The notes: generated by a model not told the origin, from the letters alone. A stretch of 42,367 nucleotides of DNA from an uncultured Porphyromonadaceae bacterium (GCA_947175295.1 CAMWMK010000024.1:1-42367), one strand, 5' to 3'. Positions 32,945-42,088 are shown, numbered from the stretch's first letter. Made by a program: numbers and translations.

Positions 32945-34102
32945 ATGAGTGAGATTAAGAACATAGGAGTGCTTGGGTCTACCGGAAGCATCGGCACCCA
33001 GACCCTCGACATCATAGCGGAATATCCCGAACGCTTCAGGGCATCGGTGCTGACAGCCCGACGCCAGTGGCGTATGCTCGCAGAGCAGGCCTTACGTTTC
33101 AGGCCAGACCTCGTAGTGATCGGCGAGGAAAACTACTACGCTCCCCTTCGCGAGGCCCTCGCGGGAAGCGGAATAGAAGTGGCTGCCGGAGCGAAAGCCA
33201 TTGAGGAGGCAGCCGCACATAAGGCTACCGACACCGTAGTCACTGCCATGGTGGGCTACAGCGGACTGCTGCCCACAATATCCGCCATCAAGGCGGGAAA
33301 GACAATAGCGCTCTCCAACAAGGAGACACTCGTAGTGGCAGGAGAACTCATCACCGGACTCTGCCGCGAATATGGAGTAGACATAGTGCCCGTAGACAGC
33401 GAGCACTCGGCTATCTTCCAATGTCTCGTAGGAGAAAACCGGGAAGAGATGCGCAAGATCATACTCACTGCAAGCGGAGGCCCCTTCAGGAAGCTCTCGA
33501 AGGAACAGCTCTCGGAAGTGACGCCCTCCGATGCCCTAAAGCATCCCAACTGGGACATGGGAGCGAAGGTGACGATCGACTCCGCCTCGATGATGAACAA
33601 AGGATTCGAGATGATCGAGGCCAGATGGCTTTTCGACTGGCCGCCTGAAAGAATCGAGGTGGTGGTGCATCCGCAGTCGATCGTGCACTCCATGGTGGAA
33701 TACCGCGACGGCAGCGTGAAGGCCCAGCTCGGAGTGCCCGACATGCACACTCCGATACGCTATGCGCTCTCCTACCCCTCACGGCTCCACACAGAGGCGC
33801 GCCCGATGCGGCTTGAAGACTACGCATCCCTTACGTTCGAACGCCCCGACATGGAGAAATTCCCACTGCTCGGATATGCCTTCGATGCCATAGAGAAGGG
33901 TGGCACAATGCCGTGCATCCTCAACGCCGCCAACGAGATAGCCGTGCAGGCATTCCTCGAAGGACGCATCCGCTTCACCGACATGCCCGTCATCGCCCGC
34001 AAGACAATGGAAGCAGCTCCATGGAGCGCCGACACCGACCTCGAGACCCTCGTAGCGACCAACGAGGCAGCGAGGACGATAGCGGAAAGTTATCTGAAAT
34101 GA
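32945..34102 (+). CDS. dxr: 1-deoxy-D-xylulose-5-phosphate reductoisomerase
   Basis: Cytoplasmic NADPH-dependent enzyme converting DXP to 2-C-methyl-D-erythritol 4-phosphate, the committed step of isoprenoid synthesis. The Rossmann motif is at the start (GVLGSTGSIGTQTLDI), followed by ALSNKETLVVAGELI, PVDSEHSAIFQCL, ILTASGGPFR and HPNWDMGAKVTIDSASMMNKG, all standard for Dxr. The 385 residues are complete. It lies 51 nt after the LytM gene and is followed by an imperfect inverted repeat before rseP. Confidence 0.97.
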   Translation: MSEIKNIGVLGSTGSIGTQTLDIIAEYPERFRASVLTARRQWRMLAEQALRFRPDLVVIGEENYYAPLREALAGSGIEVAAGAKAIEEAAAHKATDTVVTAMVGYSGLLPTISAIKAGKTIALSNKETLVVAGELITGLCREYGVDIVPVDSEHSAIFQCLVGENREEMRKIILTASGGPFRKLSKEQLSEVTPSDALKHPNWDMGAKVTIDSASMMNKGFEMIEARWLFDWPPERIEVVVHPQSIVHSMVEYRDGSVKAQLGVPDMHTPIRYALSYPSRLHTEARPMRLEDYASLTFERPDMEKFPLLGYAFDAIEKGGTMPCILNAANEIAVQAFLEGRIRFTDMPVIARKTMEAAPWSADTDLETLVATNEAARTIAESYLK

Positions 34103-34103
34103 C

Positions 34104-34159
34104 CATGCCTTATCATGATGAATCATAGTAGGCAACATGATGCATCACGATAAGCCATG
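34104..34159. repeat. Imperfect 24-nt inverted repeat between dxr and rseP
   Basis: Arms 34104-34127 and 34136-34159 are complementary at 20 of 24 positions, with an 8-nt loop. It begins 1 nt after the dxr stop and lacks a U tract, so it is more likely an intercistronic RNA hairpin than a terminator. Confidence 0.65.
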
Positions 34160-34199
34160 ACATATATCACAATAAAACACATAAAACCAACACACCAAA

Positions 34200-35666
34200 A
34201 TGGAAACATTCTGGATCAAGGCGGCCCAGCTCGTGCTCGCGCTCGCCATTCTGATCATAATACACGAATTCGGCCACTTCCTATTCGCCCGCCTCTTCGG
34301 CATCAGGGTGGAGAAATTCTACATCTTCTTCGACCCCTGGAAGGAACTCTTCAAGTGGAAACCCGGAAAATACATCGGTGGCCTCGGCAAGCAGAAAAAC
34401 CTCTCTAACGAGCCGGAAAAAACAGAGTCGGAAGCGCCCGGAAACGCCGACGGCGGAAAAAAGAAATCGAAATTCTGGAGCGATACGGAATACGGCATAG
34501 GCTGGATTCCTCTCGGAGGATACTGCAAGATCTCCGGCATGATCGACGAGTCGATGGATACCGAGCAGATGAAGCAGCCCGCGAAGCCTTATGAATTCCG
34601 CAGCAAGCCGGCATGGCAGCGACTCCTCGTCATGATCGCCGGAGTGCTCTTCAACTTCCTCCTTGCCATCATCATTTATGCCGGCATCGTATACGCCACC
34701 GGCGAGAAATACGTTTCGCTCAATGACGCCCGACTGGGTCTCGACTACTCCCCGGCAGCGCAGAAAGCCGGATTCCAAAACGGCGACCTCCCTATAAGGG
34801 CCGACGGCGAATCACTCGACGGAATACCTACGGAAGACCGCCTCAAGATGATGCAGGCCAAGGAAGTGACAGTCTTGCGCGACGGCAAGGAAGTCACCCT
34901 CGACATGCCTGAGAACTTCATCTTCGACCTCGACAAGGAAATGAAAGACGGAAATGCCGCCATCAATTTCTTCACCTACCGCATCCCAACACGCATCACT
35001 CAGGTGATGCCCGGCGAGGGAGCGGCCAAGGCCGGAGTGCAGAGCGGCGACGAAGTGATTGCCATCAACGAGACCGCCACTCCTTCGCTCTCCGAATTCC
35101 TCACCACCCTGCAGGGGCATGACAACGAGACGGTAAGCCTGACTGTGGTGCGTAAGGGCGCGGCAGCGGCCAACGACACCATCAGGCTGCCGGTACAGCT
35201 TTCGGAAAATTCCAAGATGGGCGTCGGCCTCGAAGTAGACCCCTCGGCCTTCTTCAACGTGAAGGAAAAGAAATACAACCTCTTAACCTCCATACCGCGA
35301 GGAATAGAGATGGGTGTCGACCGCCTGACGAGCTACGCCAAGAGCATGAAGCTCGTCTTCACCAAGGAGGGAGCCAAGTCGGTAGGAGGCTTCGGAGCCA
35401 TCGGAAGCATCTTCCCGGAGTCGTGGGACTGGATCGCTTTCTGGAACATCGCGGCCTTCCTCTCTGTTGCACTCGCATTCATGAACATACTCCCCATTCC
35501 GGCCCTCGACGGCGGCCACGTGCTTTTCCTCCTGTATGAGGTTGTATTCCGCCGCAAACCGTCGGAGAAATTCATGGAATACGCGCAGATGACCGGCATG
35601 GTGCTCCTGATAGCCCTGCTGATCTATGCCAACGGAATGGACATCGTGAGGTTCTTCTTCAAGTAA
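34200..35666 (+). CDS. rseP: Site-2 protease RseP
   Basis: Inner-membrane zinc protease of family M50 performing intramembrane cleavage, typically of anti-sigma factors. The zinc motif HEFGH (H22, E23, H26) lies in the first membrane helix, and the third ligand D437 lies in NILPIPALDGGHVLF near the end. Between them are membrane segment(s) around residue 142-165 and a PDZ region with the segment RITQVMPGEGAAKAGVQSGD. The 488 residues include a charged Lys- and Glu-rich insert (about residues 65-95) before the segment WIPLGGYCKISGMIDESMD. It is co-directional with dxr. The nonamers CAATAAAAC and ACATAAAAC precede its start. Confidence 0.95.
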   Translation: METFWIKAAQLVLALAILIIIHEFGHFLFARLFGIRVEKFYIFFDPWKELFKWKPGKYIGGLGKQKNLSNEPEKTESEAPGNADGGKKKSKFWSDTEYGIGWIPLGGYCKISGMIDESMDTEQMKQPAKPYEFRSKPAWQRLLVMIAGVLFNFLLAIIIYAGIVYATGEKYVSLNDARLGLDYSPAAQKAGFQNGDLPIRADGESLDGIPTEDRLKMMQAKEVTVLRDGKEVTLDMPENFIFDLDKEMKDGNAAINFFTYRIPTRITQVMPGEGAAKAGVQSGDEVIAINETATPSLSEFLTTLQGHDNETVSLTVVRKGAAAANDTIRLPVQLSENSKMGVGLEVDPSAFFNVKEKKYNLLTSIPRGIEMGVDRLTSYAKSMKLVFTKEGAKSVGGFGAIGSIFPESWDWIAFWNIAAFLSVALAFMNILPIPALDGGHVLFLLYEVVFRRKPSEKFMEYAQMTGMVLLIALLIYANGMDIVRFFFK

Positions 35667-35682
35667 TACCTTTAAGCTAAGC

Positions 35683-35712
35683 GCCATTAAGGTCTTTACC
35701 GGCCTTAATGGC
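35683..35712. repeat. Inverted repeat between rseP and rlmI
   Basis: GCCATTAAGG (35683-35692) and CCTTAATGGC (35703-35712) are exact complements around a 10-nt loop, 16 nt after the rseP stop. No U tract follows. The in-frame ATG at 35708 falls inside the stem, which speaks against it as the rlmI start. Confidence 0.65.
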
Positions 35713-35737
35713 TTTAACGAATCAGAATACAGCATTA

Positions 35738-36916
35738 ATGAAAGAGATAACACTAAAGAAAGGAAAGGAGGAAAGCATCCTCAGGCATCATCCCTGGGTA
35801 TTCTCGGGCGCCATCGCCCACCTTCCCTCAGGACTTGAGGAAGGCGACCTCACGGTAGTGAAGGGCGCCGACGGACGGGTGCTCGGCATAGGCCACTACC
35901 AGATCGGATCGATCGCCGTGCGAATACTCGAATTCAATACCGACAGACTTCCCGACGACTTCTTCCACCGCAGGCTCGACGCAGCCTTTCGCCTACGCCG
36001 GACGCTTGGCCTCATAAGGCCCGACAATGACTGCTTCCGCCTGGTGCACGGCGAAGGCGACTTCCTCCCCGGCCTCGTGATAGACATCTACGGCGACACG
36101 GCAGTGATACAGGCCCACAGCCCCGGCATGCACTTCGAACGGCGCCGAATAGCCGATGCCCTGATTGCCATTCCCGACGCGAGGATACGCAACGTCTACT
36201 ACAAAAGCGAGACCACCCTTCCCTACAAAGCCAACCTCGACCCGGAGAACGAATACCTCGTAGGAGGATACGACGGAAACATCGCTACCGAGAACGGTCT
36301 GCAGTTCAACATCGACTGGCTGCGCGGACAGAAGACAGGGTTCTTCGTAGACCAACGCGAAAACCGCGCCCTGCTTGAGAAGTTCGCCAAAGGAAGGAAG
36401 GTGCTCAATATGTTCTGCTACACCGGTGGATTCTCCGTCTACGCTATGCGCGGCGGAGCGGAAAGCGTGGTGTCGGTAGACTCCTCGGCAAAAGCGGCCG
36501 CGCTGACCGACGCCAACATCGAACTCAACTTCCCGGGTGATCCGCGCCACAGGACATGCGCCGTGGATGCCTTCAAATTCCTCAACGACATGCCCGACAA
36601 GGAGTATGACCTCATAATCCTCGACCCTCCGGCATTCGCAAAACACCGCTCCGCGCTTAAGAACGGCCTCATCGGCTACCGCAAGCTCAACACCAAGGCC
36701 TTCGAGAAGATAAAATCCGGCGGTGTGCTTTTCACGTTCTCATGCTCGCAGGTGGTGACGCGTGAGGCTTTCCGCCTCGCCGTCTTCAGCGCGGCGGCCA
36801 AATCGGGAAGGAAGGTGCGCATACTGCATCAGCTCACCCAGCCGGCCGACCATCCGATCGACATCTCCCATCCCGAAGGAGAATACCTGAAAGGACTTGT
36901 ACTTTACGTGGAGTAA
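35738..36916 (+). CDS. rlmI: 23S rRNA (cytosine-1962 C5) methyltransferase RlmI
   Basis: SAM-dependent rRNA methyltransferase. I choose ATG 35738 because the protein then begins MKEITLKKGKEESILRRHP-like, matching the PUA domain start of E. coli RlmI; 35708 would add ten residues from a hairpin. In order: PUA domain (1-75, HPWVFSGAIAHL), RlmI-specific linker (LDQRE-type segment FFVDQRENRALL), SAM motif (VLNMFCYTGGFSVYAMRGGA), catalytic-region DPPAFAKHRS, and TFSCSQVV with the catalytic Cys. The 392 residues match the family. It is probably in one transcription unit with rseP. Confidence 0.94.
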   Translation: MKEITLKKGKEESILRHHPWVFSGAIAHLPSGLEEGDLTVVKGADGRVLGIGHYQIGSIAVRILEFNTDRLPDDFFHRRLDAAFRLRRTLGLIRPDNDCFRLVHGEGDFLPGLVIDIYGDTAVIQAHSPGMHFERRRIADALIAIPDARIRNVYYKSETTLPYKANLDPENEYLVGGYDGNIATENGLQFNIDWLRGQKTGFFVDQRENRALLEKFAKGRKVLNMFCYTGGFSVYAMRGGAESVVSVDSSAKAAALTDANIELNFPGDPRHRTCAVDAFKFLNDMPDKEYDLIILDPPAFAKHRSALKNGLIGYRKLNTKAFEKIKSGGVLFTFSCSQVVTREAFRLAVFSAAAKSGRKVRILHQLTQPADHPIDISHPEGEYLKGLVLYVE

Positions 36917-36934
36917 TTTTGAACCGGCAATCGA

Positions 36935-36979
36935 GACCTCAAAGACCTCAAGCCCCTTAAAGAAGACAATAACGACAAT
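36935..36979. repeat. Nonamer array running up to the DPP III start
   Basis: Five consecutive 9-nt units end exactly at the ATG (36980): GACCTCAAA, GACCTCAAG, CCCCTTAAA, GAAGACAAT and AACGACAAT. The first two and last two are near-copies of each other. The first nine codon bases (ATGAACAAT) continue the pattern. Confidence 0.6.
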
Positions 36980-39013
36980 ATGAACAATTTTAAGACTTAT
37001 CTGGCAGGAGGAGCACTCCTCCTTGCCTCCATAACAGCAATGGCAAAGGAAAATCCAAACTTCGACTATAAAGTAGACCGCTTCGCCGACATCGAGGTGC
37101 TCCGCTATGAAGTCCCAGGCTTCAACGACCTCACCCTGAAGCAGAAAGAGATGCTCTACTATCTCTCCGAGGCCGCACAGTGGGGACGCGACATCATATG
37201 GGACCAGAACGGAGCCCACAACCTCCAGCTGCGTCGCATACTCGAAAAGATATATCAGAATTTCGACGGCGACCGCAACTCGAAAGACTGGAAGGCATTT
37301 GAGAAATACATGAAGCAGGTATGGTTTGGCAATGGCCCGCACCATCATTACTCCAACGACAAGTTCATTCCCGAATTCTCCGAAGCCTTCTTCGCGGAGC
37401 AGGTAGGCGGACTCTGCAAACACTGCGTAGGAGCGAAAGACGATCAGGAACGCGACGCCATAGTGGCCGAGATCACCAGATACATCTTCGACCCCACCTA
37501 TATGCCCAAGAAGGTGAGCCTCGACTCAACGGGCGATGTCATCGCCAACTCAAGCGTCAACCTCTACGACGGCGTCACCCAGGAGGAAGTGGAGGCCTAC
37601 TTCGCCTCGATCAAGAAGCCCAACGACCCCACTCCCATATCCTACGGACTTAACTCCAAGCTCGTCAAGGACAAGGACGGCAACATCGTGGAAGAGCACT
37701 ACAGCCTCAACGGACTCTACGGCGAAGCCATCCGCAACATCATCTACTGGCTCGACAAGGCAAAGGGCGTGGCTGAAAACGACGCTCAGCGCGCCTACAT
37801 CACTAAACTCATCGACTACTACATCACCGGCGACCTCCGCCTCTTCGACGAGTATTCCATCCTCTGGGCTGAGGATACCGACTCCGACGTAGACTTCGTA
37901 AACGGCTTCATCGAAAGCTACAACGACCCCCTCGGAATGACAGGAAGCTGGGAGAGCTACGTCAATTTCCGCAACCGCGAGAGCACGAAGCGCACCAAGA
38001 TCATCTCTGACAACGCACAGTGGTTTGAAGACAACGCGCCCATCGATCCGCAATACCGCAAGCCTAAGGTGAAGGGCATTTCGGCCAAAGCCATCAACGC
38101 GGTGATGCTCGCCGGCGACGCATATCCCGCCACTGCCATCGGCATCAACCTTCCCAACGCCGACTGGATCCGCGCGGCTCACGGCAGCAAGTCGGTGACG
38201 ATCGAAAACATCACCGAGGCATATGCCGAAGCAAGCAAAGGCAACGGTTTCCGCGAGGAATTCGTCATCGACCAGCCTACGCGCGAACTGATGGACAAAT
38301 ACCTCTACCAGACCGATATGCTCCACACCGACCTTCATGAATGCCTCGGACACGCATCCGGACAGCTCGCCCCCGGCACCGACCCGGACGCACTGAAGGA
38401 AAACGGCTCAACCCTCGAGGAAGCACGCGCCGACCTCTTCGCGCTCTACTACCTCGCCGATCCGAAACTAATCGAACTCGGTATCCTCTCCGACCCGGAG
38501 GCTTACAAGGCTGAATACTACCAGCAGATGATGAACGGCCTGATGACCCAGCTCAACCGAATAGAGCCGGGCAACGACATTGAGGAAGCTCATATGCGCG
38601 ACCGCCAGCTCATCGCAGCCTGGACGCTTGACCACACCAAGAAGTCGAAGGCCGCAGAGCTCGTGAAGAAAAACGGCAAGACCTATCTCAAGATCAACGA
38701 CTACAAGGAACTCCGCCGCCTCTTCGGCGAACTCCTGAAAGAGATACAGCGCATCAAGTCGACGGGCGACTACAAGGCAGGCAACGACCTCATCCAGAAA
38801 TATGCAGTAAAAGTGGATCCGAAGCTTCACAAGGAGGTGCTTCAGCGATTCTCCACCCTCGACATCCCGCCCTACCGCGGTTTCGTCAATCCGGTATACG
38901 TGCCTGAATACGACAAGGAGGGCAATATCACCGACGTGAAGATCACCTACACAGAGGGCTATCCCGAGCAGATGCTCCGACTCAGCCGCGACTACAACGC
39001 CCTCGGCAAATGA
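36980..39013 (+). CDS. Dipeptidyl peptidase III (family M49)
   Basis: Zinc exopeptidase removing dipeptides from the N terminus of oligopeptides. The diagnostic M49 motif HECLGH is present (H453, E454, H458), as is the second motif EEARAD with zinc ligand E481 (usual form EECRAE). The 677 residues match the characterised Bacteroides thetaiotaomicron DPP III. A signal peptide (residues 1-22, ending AMA) predicts export to the periplasm. The gene overlaps the next start by 4 nt (ATGA). With the C69 dipeptidase upstream it would complete peptide breakdown to amino acids. Confidence 0.95.
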   Translation: MNNFKTYLAGGALLLASITAMAKENPNFDYKVDRFADIEVLRYEVPGFNDLTLKQKEMLYYLSEAAQWGRDIIWDQNGAHNLQLRRILEKIYQNFDGDRNSKDWKAFEKYMKQVWFGNGPHHHYSNDKFIPEFSEAFFAEQVGGLCKHCVGAKDDQERDAIVAEITRYIFDPTYMPKKVSLDSTGDVIANSSVNLYDGVTQEEVEAYFASIKKPNDPTPISYGLNSKLVKDKDGNIVEEHYSLNGLYGEAIRNIIYWLDKAKGVAENDAQRAYITKLIDYYITGDLRLFDEYSILWAEDTDSDVDFVNGFIESYNDPLGMTGSWESYVNFRNRESTKRTKIISDNAQWFEDNAPIDPQYRKPKVKGISAKAINAVMLAGDAYPATAIGINLPNADWIRAAHGSKSVTIENITEAYAEASKGNGFREEFVIDQPTRELMDKYLYQTDMLHTDLHECLGHASGQLAPGTDPDALKENGSTLEEARADLFALYYLADPKLIELGILSDPEAYKAEYYQQMMNGLMTQLNRIEPGNDIEEAHMRDRQLIAAWTLDHTKKSKAAELVKKNGKTYLKINDYKELRRLFGELLKEIQRIKSTGDYKAGNDLIQKYAVKVDPKLHKEVLQRFSTLDIPPYRGFVNPVYVPEYDKEGNITDVKITYTEGYPEQMLRLSRDYNALGK

Positions 39014-39471
39014 CAATGCAAATGGCAGATACCACACAAGCCGGCATCATGGCCCGGATACGCAAGGAATTCTTCGCCCTGCGCAACGGAATGATAGCCG
39101 ACACTCTAAGAAAAGGGGGGCTGGAGCAGAAGTATATCTTCGGGCTCCAGCTCCCCCAGATCAAATCGATCGCCGACAGATACCGTCCGGAAGGGAAAGA
39201 TGAGGCAGCGGCGATGGCGCGCGCGCTCTGGAACGACCGTAACTGCCGCGAAGCGCGCCTTCTGGCATGCCACCTTATGCCTCCTGCTATCCTTGACGAA
39301 GGGGAAGCGGCCGAATGGGCGGCCGACGCGGCTACAAGGGAGGAGGCCGACATACTGGCTTTCCGCCTGCTGCGTTATCTTCCATCCGCAGGCGAGCTTG
39401 CAAAAGACCTCGAAGCATCCGACGACACTCTCAGGCGATATACCGCGGAGGCGATCAGACGCTTCATCTGA
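39010..39471 (+). CDS. Short AlkD-like DNA alkylation repair family protein
   Basis: A 153-residue helical-repeat protein resembling the DNA alkylation repair (AlkD/HEAT-like) family: FFALRNGMIADTLRKGG, YIFGLQLPQIKSIADRY, LWNDRNCREARLLACHLM. Standard AlkD proteins are about 220-240 residues; this lacks the C-terminal repeats, so glycosylase activity is uncertain. Several in-frame Met codons (39010, 39016, 39022) are possible starts; the first overlaps the DPP III stop (ATGA), indicating translational coupling. No signal peptide is seen, which contrasts with its secreted upstream partner. Confidence 0.8.
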   Translation: MTMQMADTTQAGIMARIRKEFFALRNGMIADTLRKGGLEQKYIFGLQLPQIKSIADRYRPEGKDEAAAMARALWNDRNCREARLLACHLMPPAILDEGEAAEWAADAATREEADILAFRLLRYLPSAGELAKDLEASDDTLRRYTAEAIRRFI

Positions 39472-39507
39472 ATACACCTGCAATAAAACCTATCATACCT
39501 ATAATAC
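39472..39507. repeat. Nonamer array between the AlkD-like gene and GH35
   Basis: Four 9-nt units fill the gap from the stop codon to 3 nt before the ATG at 39511: ATACACCTG, CAATAAAAC, CTATCATAC and CTATAATAC. CAATAAAAC also occurs upstream of rseP (34170-34178). Confidence 0.55.
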
Positions 39508-39510
39508 TTC

Positions 39511-41892
39511 ATGAGACTCAGACTCAAACCTACCCTATTGGCTGCCGGAGCGATGCTGACGCTCCTCCTGGCGCAGCCACTTACAGCCGCCGGCAACGGA
39601 GCCGCTTCGGGAAAATTCGAAGCCGGCAACGGCACTTTCCTGCTCAACGGCGAACCCTTCGTAGTGAAAGCGGCAGAGCTACACTATCCGCGTATACCCC
39701 GGCCATACTGGGACCAGCGCATAAAGCTATGCAAGGCCCTGGGCATGAACACCATCTGCCTCTACACCTTCTGGAACTCCCACGAGCCGAAGGAAGACCA
39801 GTTTGACTTTTCGGGACAGAACGACCTGCGCGAGTTCATAAAGCTTTGTCAGGAAAACGACATGAAGGTGATCCTTCGCCCGGGTCCGTATGTATGTGCA
39901 GAGTGGGAAATGGGCGGACTTCCATGGTGGCTCCTTAAGAAGAAAGACATAAAGCTGCGCGAGAACGACCCCTATTTCCTTGAGCGTGTGGACAAGTTCC
40001 AGAAAGCCGTGGCCGACCAGGTGGGCGACCTCACTGTGGCGGACGGCGGACCGATCATCATGGTGCAGGTGGAGAACGAATACGGCTCATACGGCACCGA
40101 CAAGCCATACGTCAGCAACATACGCGATATGCTCCGCAAGAACTTCGGCGACGACGTGACGCTCTTCCAGTGCGACTGGTCGTCAAACTTCACCAACAAC
40201 GGACTCGACGACCTTATATGGACCATGAACTTCGGCACCGGAGCAAACATCGACCAGCAATTCGCCAAGCTGAAGGAGCTGCGCCCGGAAAGTCCGCTGA
40301 TGTGTTCGGAGTTCTGGAGCGGATGGTTTGACAAATGGGGAGCCAACCATGAGACGCGTCCTTCGGAAGACATGATAGCCGGTATCGACGAGATGCTCTC
40401 CAAGGGTATATCCTTCAGCCTCTACATGACCCACGGAGGTACGAACTGGGGGCACTGGGCTGGAGCCAACTCACCCGGTTTCGCACCCGACGTCACTTCT
40501 TACGACTACGACGCCCCCATCAGCGAGAGCGGACAGACCACTCCCAAATACATGGACCTGCGCAAGACGCTTGCAAAATACTACGACGGTAAGAAGCTTC
40601 CTCCTATACCGGCCACCATCAAGCCGATAGAGGTGAAGGAGTTCCGATTTACGGAGGTTGCGCCCCTTTTCGCCAACCTTCCTGAAGCTAAAAAGACGCG
40701 CGACATCAAGACGATGGAGGAGTTCGACCAGGGATTCGGAAGCATTCTCTACCGCACTACCCTTCCTGAGCTCAAGAACGGTGCCGTGCTTACCATCAAC
40801 GAGCCGCACGACTACGTGCAGGTATTCGTCAACGACGAATACGTAGGCACCGTTGACCGCCGCATGGGCGAGAAAAACGTCCAGCTCCCCGCATGTCCGA
40901 AAGACGCGAAACTCGATATCCTCGTGGAAGCAATGGGACGCATCAACTTCGGACGCGCCATCAAGGATTTCAAGGGCATCACCGACAATGTCATATTGAC
41001 TGAAGACCGCAACGGCTACAGCTTCACCTGCGACCTTAAGAACTGGGAGGTATTCAACCTTGAGGACACCGAGGAATTCTACGAGTCGATGGAATATATG
41101 CCGATTGGAGCGTTTACGCCCGGAGCCGACGGAAGACTCCCGAGAGGTGTCTACAAAGGTACCTTCAATGTAAGCAAGCCTTCCGATACATTCCTCAACT
41201 TCGAGACATGGGGCAAGGGACTTGTCTACGTCAACGGGCATCCCCTCGGACGTATCTGGGAGATCGGTCCGCAGCAGACGCTCTATATGCCTGGATGCTG
41301 GCTGAAGAAGGGTGAAAACGAGATAATGGTGTTTGACATCCTCGGTCCGAAGGAAGCGAAGTCGGCAGGACTCAAGGAGCCAATGATCGACAACCTTCAG
41401 GTGAAGAAACCCGCTACGCACCGCGAAGAGGGTGAGACCCTCGACCTTACGGGAGAAAAGGCTGTGCTCAGCGCATCGTTCCAGCCCGGCAACGGATGGC
41501 AGGAGTTCAAGTTTACAGAACCCGTAGAAGGCCGCTGGCTCTGCCTTGAGGCCCTCAACTCCATCAACGGCAAGGATGTGGCCTCAATCGCGGAATTCTA
41601 CGTTCTCGACGAGGAAGGCGGGCGCCTATCGCGCGAGCCTTGGACGGTCTACTACGCCGACAGCGAGGACACGAAGAAGAACAATCGCGCGGGCGACAAG
41701 GTCTTCGACCTTCAGGAGTCTACCTATTGGAGCACCGTGAAGGGAGTTCCCTTCCCCCACTACCTCGTCATCGACCTCGGCTCTGAGAAGAAAGTTTCCG
41801 GCATCCAGGCCCTCCCCCGCATGGAGAGCGACGTCCCCGGCGCCATCAAGGACTTCAAGGTCTACATCAGCCCTAAGGCCTTCAGGAAGTAA
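39511..41892 (+). CDS. GH35 beta-galactosidase with C-terminal F5/8-type domain
   Basis: Secreted GH35 beta-galactosidase. Signal peptide: residues 1-27. The TIM barrel (about 35-355) has the family motifs LHYPRIPRPYW, RPGPYVCAEWEMGGLPWWL, the acid/base E190 in QVENEYGSYG and the nucleophile E267 in MCSEFWSGWFDKWG. Beta-sandwich domains follow (about 400-610, with GRIWEIGPQQTLYMPG). The last 140 residues are F5/8 type C-like (STYWSTVKGVPFPHYLVIDLG), a carbohydrate-binding module. It has 793 residues, is full length, and ends in a strong terminator. Galactan, mucin or host-glycan trimming are all possible. Confidence 0.95.
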   Translation: MRLRLKPTLLAAGAMLTLLLAQPLTAAGNGAASGKFEAGNGTFLLNGEPFVVKAAELHYPRIPRPYWDQRIKLCKALGMNTICLYTFWNSHEPKEDQFDFSGQNDLREFIKLCQENDMKVILRPGPYVCAEWEMGGLPWWLLKKKDIKLRENDPYFLERVDKFQKAVADQVGDLTVADGGPIIMVQVENEYGSYGTDKPYVSNIRDMLRKNFGDDVTLFQCDWSSNFTNNGLDDLIWTMNFGTGANIDQQFAKLKELRPESPLMCSEFWSGWFDKWGANHETRPSEDMIAGIDEMLSKGISFSLYMTHGGTNWGHWAGANSPGFAPDVTSYDYDAPISESGQTTPKYMDLRKTLAKYYDGKKLPPIPATIKPIEVKEFRFTEVAPLFANLPEAKKTRDIKTMEEFDQGFGSILYRTTLPELKNGAVLTINEPHDYVQVFVNDEYVGTVDRRMGEKNVQLPACPKDAKLDILVEAMGRINFGRAIKDFKGITDNVILTEDRNGYSFTCDLKNWEVFNLEDTEEFYESMEYMPIGAFTPGADGRLPRGVYKGTFNVSKPSDTFLNFETWGKGLVYVNGHPLGRIWEIGPQQTLYMPGCWLKKGENEIMVFDILGPKEAKSAGLKEPMIDNLQVKKPATHREEGETLDLTGEKAVLSASFQPGNGWQEFKFTEPVEGRWLCLEALNSINGKDVASIAEFYVLDEEGGRLSREPWTVYYADSEDTKKNNRAGDKVFDLQESTYWSTVKGVPFPHYLVIDLGSEKKVSGIQALPRMESDVPGAIKDFKVYISPKAFRK

Positions 41893-41920
41893 TAGACAGC
41901 CACCTAATACGGAAATAGGG

Positions 41921-41952
41921 AATCGGATGAACAGACTGCTGTTCATCCGATT
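41921..41952 (+). terminator. Intrinsic terminator after GH35
   Basis: A 14-bp stem (41921-41934 with 41939-41952) with a 4-nt loop, followed by TTTTTGC. It lies 29 nt past the GH35 stop and ends the long plus-strand block. Confidence 0.92.
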
Positions 41953-42013
41953 TTTTGCATCATAGTCAATCGTAATCCTATGTTTAAAAACATATTTATT
42001 TTTAGTGCCATCA

Positions 42014-42045
42014 GTTGTTTTTTCGATAATAAAGCATTACCTTTG
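42014..42045 (+). promoter_or_regulatory. Promoter upstream of the YD/RHS remnant
   Basis: GTTG (42014-42017, one mismatch to TTTG), 20 nt, then TACCTTTG (42038-42045). The start codon at 42089 is 44 nt downstream. Confidence 0.6.
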
Positions 42046-42088
42046 CCAATGGAATTCCAACCCAAAATTCCTCTTAAATCAAGACACC

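Noticed and set aside
35708..35737. Upstream start for rlmI at 35708
   Set aside because: It lies in a hairpin stem, and the extra ten residues do not match RlmI N termini.
37550..38353. Minus-strand reading frame (267 codons) inside DPP III
   Set aside because: Antisense shadow; low-complexity Val/Asp/Glu-rich translation.
40471..41421. Minus-strand reading frame (316 codons) inside GH35
   Set aside because: Antisense shadow of an intact GH35 gene.
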